The notes beneath the pieces were generated by a model. It was not told the origin of the DNA. It searched no databases and saw nothing but the letters and a program-made list of their open reading frames with translations. A program made the position numbers and the translations under genes. A stretch of DNA of 10,760 nucleotides, taken from the NCBI GenBank assembly GCA_024640385.1, contig JAHEFC010000105.1, positions 1-10,760 of the forward strand, read 5' to 3'. Positions 6,373 to 10,760 of the stretch are shown here, piece after piece. How positions within the stretch are numbered: the stretch's first letter is position 1; each line of letters opens with the position of its first letter. Source of the DNA: Sphingobacteriales bacterium. GTDB taxonomy: Bacteria > Bacteroidota > Bacteroidia > Chitinophagales > Chitinophagaceae.

Positions 6373-6789
6373 TTAGTTGCAGTATTCGTCGAATGCTGCG
6401 ATAAGATTGCTTGCTATCATCTGCGCAGGCCTTCCTTCGATCTGGTGCCTCTCGATCATATGAACAAGCTGGCCATCTTTAAATAATGCAATGGCCGGGG
6501 ATGACGGAGGATATGGAAGCAGGTATTCCCTGATCTTCCTGACTGCTTCAATATCATAGCCCGCAAAACTTGTAGTCAGCCTGTCTGGCCGCTTGGGGCT
6601 GTTGGCAACTGCCATCAATACACCAGGACGGGCAGAGCCCGCTGAGCAGCCACATACTGAATTGATCATGACCAGGGTGGTTCCTTCCTGCTTCAATGTG
6701 CTGTCCACTTCCGCATTGGTCAACAACTCGTCAAAACCATTTTCAGTCAACTCTTCTTTCATTGGAACAACTATCTCTGTTGGATACAT
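6373..6789 (-). CDS. BrxA/BrxB-family bacilliredoxin
   Basis: The 138-residue cytoplasmic protein matches the YphP/YqiW family in length and motifs. It starts MYPTEIVVPMKEEL, carries the active-site CGC motif at C46-G47-C48 (NSVCGCSAGSARP) in place of a CxxC, and contains PPSSPAIALFKDGQLVHMIERHQIEGRP with the cis-proline-like segment of the thioredoxin fold. In Bacillus these proteins remove bacillithiol from mixed disulfides on oxidised proteins. Its presence suggests bacillithiol use here, but no bshA, bshB or bshC gene is in the window. The gene is transcribed away from hsp20 across a 207-base gap and has its own terminator. Confidence 0.92.
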   Translation of the reverse strand: MYPTEIVVPMKEELTENGFDELLTNAEVDSTLKQEGTTLVMINSVCGCSAGSARPGVLMAVANSPKRPDRLTTSFAGYDIEAVRKIREYLLPYPPSSPAIALFKDGQLVHMIERHQIEGRPAQMIASNLIAAFDEYCN

Positions 6790-6813
6790 GGGTATTAAGT
6801 TTTATAATCAACA

Positions 6814-6821
6814 CAAAATTA
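6814..6821 (-). promoter_or_regulatory. -7 box of the bacilliredoxin gene
   Basis: TAATTTTG on the minus strand matches TAnnTTTG and would give a leader of about 25 bases before the ATG at 6789. No TTTG lies at the expected upstream distance, so the call rests on one box. Confidence 0.4.
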
Positions 6822-6871
6822 GGCGAAATTGTTATGATTGTTTTCATTGACGCCATAATGGCAGCACATCC

Positions 6872-6893
6872 GACAATTTAGCGCCTAAATGTC
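6872..6893. promoter_or_regulatory. Inverted repeat between bacilliredoxin and hsp20
   Basis: ATTTAG (6876-6881) and CTAAAT (6885-6890) are perfect arms around CGC. GAC (6872-6874) and GTC (6891-6893) extend the symmetry past one extra A. It lies 104 bases before the hsp20 ATG and 83 bases from the bacilliredoxin ATG, so it could serve either stress gene. It is not the CIRCE heat-shock operator. The rest of the 207-base gap shows no clear hsp20 promoter. Confidence 0.35.
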
Positions 6894-6996
6894 ATCTTTT
6901 GCATTTCCGTACTGATCACATTGTCACATTTTCTTCGGTGGTATCCGGTTTGATGGGTGATTCAGATCTGTTTAAACAACTTAAAAAACAAAGCAT

Positions 6997-7434
6997 ATGA
7001 CACTCGTAAGATTTAATCAAAGGCCTGCAGACAAAAAGATCAATTCTTTTTTTGAAGATTTCTTGTCCCAGTTCCCTTCAAGGCTGGTAAATGATGATTT
7101 TGTAAGTACTTCAGTTCCGGTGAATATCAGGGAAACAGAAAGTGTTTATACTCTCGAAGTGGTAGCACCGGGAATGGATAAGGGTGATTTTAAGGTCAAT
7201 GTAGACAACAACATCCTTACTATTTCTGCAGAAAAGAAAGCGGAGAGCAATAAGGAAAACGAAAGAATGGTCCGCAGGGAGTATTCTTACAAATCATTTG
7301 CAAGAACTTTTACCCTGGACGAAACGATCAATGCAGATCAAATCCAGGCCAAATATGAGAACGGCATTCTGCATATAGAACTGCCAAAGAAAATAGAGGC
7401 AAAAATTCAACCCAAAGAGATCAGCATTCAATAA
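6997..7434 (+). CDS. Hsp20/alpha-crystallin small heat shock protein
   Basis: The 145-residue protein is an ATP-independent holdase that binds unfolding proteins and passes them to Hsp70-type machines. Residues 1-38 are a variable N-terminal arm with FFEDFLSQFPS. The alpha-crystallin domain spans about 40-135 (VPVNIRETESVYTLEVVAPGM, FKVNVDNNILTISAEKK), with the family hallmark ENGILHIELPKK at 121-132. The C-terminal EISIQ supplies an I-x-I anchor motif used for oligomer assembly. The ATG at 6997 is preceded by an A-rich stretch without a Shine-Dalgarno sequence. It is a single-gene unit closed by a strong terminator. Confidence 0.95.
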   Translation: MTLVRFNQRPADKKINSFFEDFLSQFPSRLVNDDFVSTSVPVNIRETESVYTLEVVAPGMDKGDFKVNVDNNILTISAEKKAESNKENERMVRREYSYKSFARTFTLDETINADQIQAKYENGILHIELPKKIEAKIQPKEISIQ

Positions 7435-7475
7435 GCTGACTTTAAATATGTAGTAATTAGCAGTTGGTTTTGATG

Positions 7476-7503
7476 AACCTCCCCGGTCGCGGGGAGGTTT
7501 TTT
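7476..7503 (+). terminator. hsp20 intrinsic terminator
   Basis: AACCTCCCCG (7476-7485) and CGGGGAGGTT (7490-7499) form a perfect 10-base stem with a GTCG loop, followed by a run of T to 7503. It starts 42 bases after the hsp20 stop and is the most conventional terminator in the window. Confidence 0.93.
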
Positions 7504-7519
7504 AGCTTTTTAATTAGAG

Positions 7520-7543
7520 TTTAGATGACATAAAAAATCTAAA
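7520..7543. promoter_or_regulatory. Inverted repeat upstream of the exported-protein gene
   Basis: TTTAGAT (7520-7526) and ATCTAAA (7537-7543) are perfect arms separated by 10 bases. It ends 25 bases before the TTG start at 7569. It could be an operator or a leader hairpin; no TAnnTTTG box was found nearby. Confidence 0.3.
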
Positions 7544-7568
7544 TTCGCGCGGAACAAAACCAACCATA

Positions 7569-8840
7569 TTGAAAATCCTGACTCCTGTCCTGATTTTGAT
7601 CTTATTTTGTTTTCATGTTTCTGCGCAGGATAAGAAAACCGATACCATACCCCTTCCTGTCCCTGTGGTGATAGACCCGGCAGACACTGTGCTCCGCATT
7701 ATTAATATCAATCCATATTTCACCATTCATGTTGATTCCGTACTTAATTATGAGCTCAGGATCAACAAAGACCCGCTGAATTATAATTGGTACCTCAAGC
7801 AGGCGCCCGTGGGTGTCAAACTCGAAAAAAACGGCACCCTCTATTTCAAAGCCGACAAGTCATTTTTCCGTAGTGGAAAGCTGAAATACGACGAGCCCTA
7901 CAAGGTTTCCCTGGGCGTGCAGAATATGTATGTACCTGAAGAAAGAGTGGATACCTCTATAACCATCCTTTTCTATAGTACAGAAATTGCCCAGTCTACC
8001 GTGAAGACCGGCGTGCTGGGAACAGTATTTAATGAAGAGGGTGACACAGTGCGTTTCAGGATCCAGTGTGAAACGGGCTCATTTCCCATTGAACAGATCA
8101 ATTTCAATTCAAACATCCCCATCAGCGTGGAGAAACCCATCACAAAATGCAACGATGAATTTGTCTGGGCCATCCCGTTTGACTTTATCAAGGAAAATGA
8201 TACTACCAGGCTCAGGACGGTTGTTGTGCAATTCATCGGTTCGGATAAATTTCACAACAAGGATACCGCTATTGTAAGGATCGGTGTGAGGCCCGGCATT
8301 AACTACCCGCAGAAATACCAGGAGCACCAGAAGATCTCACAGGAAATGTACAATTACGTGCAAAACCTGAAACTGACTTTCTATGTGGTCAGTAAGAACG
8401 TAAAATCCAACAAATCCACCCGGGCTACATTTGATATCGCAGGTTCTTCCACAGCGCTGGCGGGAACAGTTGTCTCCACTACGGCAACAAATCCCGATGT
8501 GGCAGATATTGGAAAGATCCTGCCAAGTATCGGCTTGACCCTGGTTCCTGTGAAAGAAGCAGTGGCCCCGGCCAAGATCCAGGAGCAGAACACTGCCGCC
8601 CAGTTAAGGGGCATTACGAAAAGACTTGAATATTTACTGAGTGAAAATGCGCTTATTGGTGACCGTGACCCCGACGTGCTCACCAAGACCAATAAACTGA
8701 GGTCTGAACTTAAAACGGCCCAGCTTCAACTGATCGATCTGCCCACAGTTGAATTTGAGCCAGGCGTGAACCAGGCAGAAGCTGATAAGTATTTCAATGA
8801 CCCGAAGGTGATCAAGAAGTATAAGTTAAAGGTCAATTGA
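7569..8840 (+). CDS. Exported protein of unknown function with Ig-like N-terminal half
   Basis: I do not recognise a named family for this 423-residue protein. It begins with a signal peptide (KILTPVLILILFCFHVSAQ, cleavage near residue 19), so it is exported. Residues about 45-260 are beta-rich; the stretch NYNWYLKQAPVGVKLEKNGT followed by LYFKADKSFF resembles an Ig-like fold of the putative-Ig/cadherin type, which is inference. Residues about 275-335 include a small-residue and hydrophobic segment (STALAGTVVSTTAT). Residues about 343-390 are helical and charged (AAQLRGITKRLEYLLSENA), possibly a coiled coil. The start is TTG: the upstream frame holds no ATG before a stop, the next internal methionine is far downstream, and the signal peptide begins at this codon. 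It may be cell-surface or periplasmic. It follows the hsp20 terminator and ends against the 29-base perfect hairpin. Confidence 0.75.
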   Translation: MKILTPVLILILFCFHVSAQDKKTDTIPLPVPVVIDPADTVLRIININPYFTIHVDSVLNYELRINKDPLNYNWYLKQAPVGVKLEKNGTLYFKADKSFFRSGKLKYDEPYKVSLGVQNMYVPEERVDTSITILFYSTEIAQSTVKTGVLGTVFNEEGDTVRFRIQCETGSFPIEQINFNSNIPISVEKPITKCNDEFVWAIPFDFIKENDTTRLRTVVVQFIGSDKFHNKDTAIVRIGVRPGINYPQKYQEHQKISQEMYNYVQNLKLTFYVVSKNVKSNKSTRATFDIAGSSTALAGTVVSTTATNPDVADIGKILPSIGLTLVPVKEAVAPAKIQEQNTAAQLRGITKRLEYLLSENALIGDRDPDVLTKTNKLRSELKTAQLQLIDLPTVEFEPGVNQAEADKYFNDPKVIKKYKLKVN

Positions 8841-8846
8841 TAAAAC

Positions 8847-8915
8847 GGTAGAAGGCGAGAGGCGAAAGGCGAGAGGAAATGATGATCTCTCGCCTTTCGC
8901 CTCTCGCCTTCTACC
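8847..8915. terminator. Perfect 29-base-arm heptamer hairpin between converging genes
   Basis: Arms 8847-8875 and 8887-8915 are exact reverse complements around an 11-base loop. The left arm contains the consecutive 7-base words GGCGAGA, GGCGAAA, GGCGAGA (8854-8874). It fills the gap between the exported-protein stop (8840) and the NTF2-like stop (8917), so it can terminate both. TTT after the right arm (8916-8918) and AAA before the left arm (8843-8845) also pair and overlap the NTF2-like stop codon. It shares an exact 20-base word with 1543-1562. Confidence 0.85.
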
Positions 8916-8916
8916 T

Positions 8917-9348
8917 TTAGTCACAGTCCTTCCTCCTGGTATCTATCAGGTAAATGATCTTCCATTCGCCGTTGAATCTTACCAGTTGAAAAGAATCTGC
9001 ACCGCAGTGGATGAATTTTTCATCGAAGTATAAACGGTAGGGGGTCCATACGGATGCCATGTTCGCATCAATATGCACCGCGCCAAATTCTATTCGCTCA
9101 TCAAGCTGGCCTTTTTTCAGTCTTTTTATAGAAGAGCCGAACTCTTCTACCCTTTCTCCTTTTACCGCTGTTTTCCCAATACTGTGGATCACTGCCTCAG
9201 GGGCAAAAACATTCACCACCCCGGCAGAGTCTGCTTCATTCATTGCCTTGAACAATCGATTGACAGTTGCCTTTACAGAGTCTTCTGCGGACTGGGCAAA
9301 ACCATGGCTGGCCGCTCCTAAAAAAATAACTAATAATATCGTTCTCAT
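8917..9348 (-). CDS. Exported NTF2/SnoaL-like protein
   Basis: The 143-residue protein starts with a signal peptide, MRTILLVIFLGAASHGFA, cleaved before QSAED. The mature part has the NTF2-like cone fold pattern. A helix (SVKATVNRLFKAMNEADSAGVVNVFAPEAVIHSIG) leads into strands ending in FQLVRFNGEWKIIYLIDTRRKDCD, the usual FxxxxGxWKI ending of the DUF4440/SnoaL-like group. These domains bind small ligands or act as enzymes, and the sequence does not say which. I chose the ATG at 9348 over a TTG nine codons upstream because it gives the signal peptide. A weak promoter-like pair (CTTG, 19 bases, AATCTTTG at 9380-9373) lies upstream. The gene diverges from the small lipoprotein gene across 58 bases and ends against the 29-base hairpin. 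Confidence 0.82.
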   Translation of the reverse strand: MRTILLVIFLGAASHGFAQSAEDSVKATVNRLFKAMNEADSAGVVNVFAPEAVIHSIGKTAVKGERVEEFGSSIKRLKKGQLDERIEFGAVHIDANMASVWTPYRLYFDEKFIHCGADSFQLVRFNGEWKIIYLIDTRRKDCD

Positions 9349-9406
9349 ATATGTTGAAAAATTTGAATTTGGCAAAGATTTTGGTCAAGATAAGAAAACC
9401 AAGTTC

Positions 9407-9637
9407 ATGAAAACTTCAATCCGTGCTTTGGGAATAACCCTTTTTCTTCTAACCACATTGTTTTCAACTTCTTGCAGCAGGCATTCACATTCAAGTACTT
9501 CAGTGATCGTTTCCAATAAGCCAACCAGTCTTCCTCCGGGCCAGGCCAAGAAAGTTTATGGACAGCAATCCGCGAAAGAATTCGCTCCCGGGCAGCAGAA
9601 AAAGAATGGTGGAACAACAGTAGTTGTCAAGAATTAA
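9407..9637 (+). CDS. Small 'PPGQAKK' lipoprotein
   Basis: A 76-residue secreted protein. Residues 1-22 form a signal peptide with the lipobox-like end LFSTSC, which makes C23 the probable lipid-bearing residue and Lgt (elsewhere in this window) the enzyme that would modify it. The mature part contains LPPGQAKKVYG (42-52) and FAPGQQKK (59-66), two related PGQxKK motifs separated by QQSAKE. Small Bacteroidota proteins with this PPGQAKK...SAK.(Y/F)APGQ pattern are common and are often labelled 'quinol oxidase subunit 4', which I regard as a misleading name, since nothing here looks like an oxidase subunit. The function is unknown. The ATG at 9407 gives the signal peptide. The frame is open far upstream, but that part overlaps the NTF2-like gene on the other strand. 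Confidence 0.78.
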   Translation: MKTSIRALGITLFLLTTLFSTSCSRHSHSSTSVIVSNKPTSLPPGQAKKVYGQQSAKEFAPGQQKKNGGTTVVVKN

Positions 9638-9696
9638 GTCAAAAATCAAAAGTCAAAAGTCAAAACCAGAACATCTGATTTTTTACTTTTGACTTT
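9638..9696. terminator. GTCAAAA heptamer hairpin between converging genes
   Basis: Four consecutive 7-base words, GTCAAAA, ATCAAAA, GTCAAAA, GTCAAAA, occupy 9638-9665 directly after the lipoprotein stop. AAAGTCAAAAGT (9649-9660) pairs perfectly with ACTTTTGACTTT (9685-9696). The right arm overlaps the TAA of the arginine decarboxylase gene (9695-9697). It can terminate both converging genes. Confidence 0.75.
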
Positions 9697-10760
9697 ATTT
9701 GATGTACCCCAAAATCTTCAACATACTCTGCGCCGATTGTTCCTTGGCATAAACCCAATCGATCAGCTTGCCATTCTTATCCCTTTCGATAATAACGTGT
9801 TTGGGAGATGGGATCAAACAGTGTTTTATCCCTCCATATCCGCTGATCTGATCCTGGTAAGCACCTGTATGGAAAAAGCCTACATAAAGCGGCTCCTTGT
9901 CGTCAGCGTTTTCGCCGTTTGAAGTGAGTTTTGGCAGGAACACTTCGTTGATATGTTCTTCTGAATCGTAATAATCATGGCTGTCGCAGGTTATGCCGCC
10001 CAGCACCACCCTGTGATAGTCATTATTCCATTTGTTTACCGGCAACATCAGGAATTTTTCCCCGATGCCCCAGGTGTCTGGCAGTGTTGTGATAAAAGAT
10101 GAATCGATCATATACCATGTTTCGCGATCGTTCTGGATCTTCTGTGCCACTACACTGTAAATATGGGCCATGCTTTCACCTACCGTAAATGAACCAAATT
10201 CCGTATAAATATTCGGCATCTGCACCTTGGCCTTTTTGCAGGCTTTCTTGATATTGCCTACGATCTCATTGACCATGAACTGGTAGTCGTAATCAAAACC
10301 GAGCGAGTGTTTGATCGGAAAGCCGCCTCCAATATTGATCGAATCCAGTTCCGGACAGATCTTTTTCAGCTGGCAGTAAAGATTCACCACTTTATTCAGT
10401 TCACTCCAGTAATAGATATCGTCTTTGATGCCTTTGTTCAGAAATACGTGAAGCATCTTAAGCTGGAACTTGTCTTCGTAGCCTTCGATATTGTCAACGT
10501 AAAATTCAAGTATGTCTTTGGCCCTTAAACCCAACCTGGAAGTGTAGAAAGGAAACGTAGGTTCTTCTTCTGCAGCTACCCGAATACCCAATTTGAAAGG
10601 CACTTTCACAGATTTGCGATAGGCTTCCAGTTCTTCTTTGTTATCCAGCACGGGTACAACATTCTTAAATCCGGTGTTGAGCAGCTTGGCGATCCTTGAA
10701 GTGTATGACCTTTGCTTAAATCCGTTGCAGATGATATAAGTTTCTTTGGAGATCTTCTTT
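9695..10760 (-). CDS. speA: Arginine decarboxylase, PLP-dependent alanine-racemase-fold type (partial, N-terminus off window)
   Basis: The last 354 residues are present and the frame is open to the right edge. It belongs to the group IV (alanine-racemase-fold) decarboxylases. Visible motifs are NIGGGFP, the glycine loop that holds the PLP phosphate; TEFGSFTVGES; LPDTWGIGEKF, which resembles biosynthetic SpeA; CDSHDYY, holding the cysteine and aspartate of the CDSxD active site (near 9970-9988); and VGFFHTGAYQDQISGYGG, holding the GAYQ motif. The PLP-binding lysine would lie in the missing N-terminal part. The enzyme should convert arginine to agmatine plus CO2, the first step toward putrescine and spermidine, in the cytoplasm. 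An internal GTG at 10651 is not the start, because homologous-looking sequence (TYIICNGFKQRSYTSRIAKL) continues upstream. A related substrate such as ornithine or lysine is not excluded. Confidence 0.88.
   Translation of the reverse strand, partial: KKISKETYIICNGFKQRSYTSRIAKLLNTGFKNVVPVLDNKEELEAYRKSVKVPFKLGIRVAAEEEPTFPFYTSRLGLRAKDILEFYVDNIEGYEDKFQLKMLHVFLNKGIKDDIYYWSELNKVVNLYCQLKKICPELDSINIGGGFPIKHSLGFDYDYQFMVNEIVGNIKKACKKAKVQMPNIYTEFGSFTVGESMAHIYSVVAQKIQNDRETWYMIDSSFITTLPDTWGIGEKFLMLPVNKWNNDYHRVVLGGITCDSHDYYDSEEHINEVFLPKLTSNGENADDKEPLYVGFFHTGAYQDQISGYGGIKHCLIPSPKHVIIERDKNGKLIDWVYAKEQSAQSMLKILGYIK

Noticed and set aside
6876..6890. CIRCE or similar classical heat-shock operator before hsp20.
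   Set aside because: The arms do not match TTAGCACTC-N9-GAGTGCTAA; only a generic inverted repeat is present.
9059..9406. Long plus-strand open frame extending the small lipoprotein upstream.
   Set aside because: It lies antisense to the well-supported NTF2-like gene, and the signal peptide begins at 9407.

Overview
The window looks like chromosomal DNA from a Bacteroidota bacterium, most likely of the Chitinophagaceae type. The evidence is a promoter of exact Bacteroidota form (TTTG, 19 bases, TAnnTTTG) ahead of rpmE2, start codons without Shine-Dalgarno sequences, an 'alternative GlmU' hexapeptide protein, a carboxypeptidase-regulatory-domain/plug/beta-barrel outer membrane protein, an enlarged Lgt, and a small 'PPGQAKK' lipoprotein. 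The genus is not determined. I see no mobile element, CRISPR array, tRNA or rRNA.

Layout. From 1 to 6789 all genes lie on the minus strand. In order of transcription they are a bacilliredoxin (6789-6373), lgt (6265-4982), a large outer membrane beta-barrel protein (4657-2189), yajQ (2056-1565), rpmE2 (1403-1155) and a GlmU-like sugar nucleotidyltransferase that runs off the left edge. Nearly every gene is followed by its own hairpin, so they look like single-gene units rather than one operon. From 6997 to 8840 two genes are on the plus strand: an Hsp20 chaperone and an unrecognised exported protein with a TTG start. An exported NTF2-like protein (minus) and a small lipoprotein (plus) then diverge from a 58-base gap. 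An arginine decarboxylase (minus) enters from the right edge.

Functionally this is mostly housekeeping and envelope work. GlmU-like activity supplies UDP-GlcNAc, Lgt begins lipoprotein maturation, L31 belongs to the ribosome, YajQ binds nucleotides, bacilliredoxin and Hsp20 handle thiol and protein stress, and arginine decarboxylase feeds polyamine synthesis. No multi-gene pathway or defence system is visible.

The most unusual signal is between the genes. Several gene ends carry short tandem words of 7 or 8 bases, purine-rich on one strand, followed by reverse-complement words that fold back. The words are GGCGARA at 1498-1562 and 8847-8915, GTCAAAA at 9638-9696, and AGAGAGNN facing CTTACTCW at 4885-4965. 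Two distant sites share an exact 20-base word. A different, long imperfect palindrome fills the gap after the outer membrane protein gene (2070-2183). Two other regulatory candidates stand out: a near-perfect palindrome placed between the promoter boxes of the outer membrane protein gene, and a stem-loop at the predicted 5' end of the rpmE2 mRNA.
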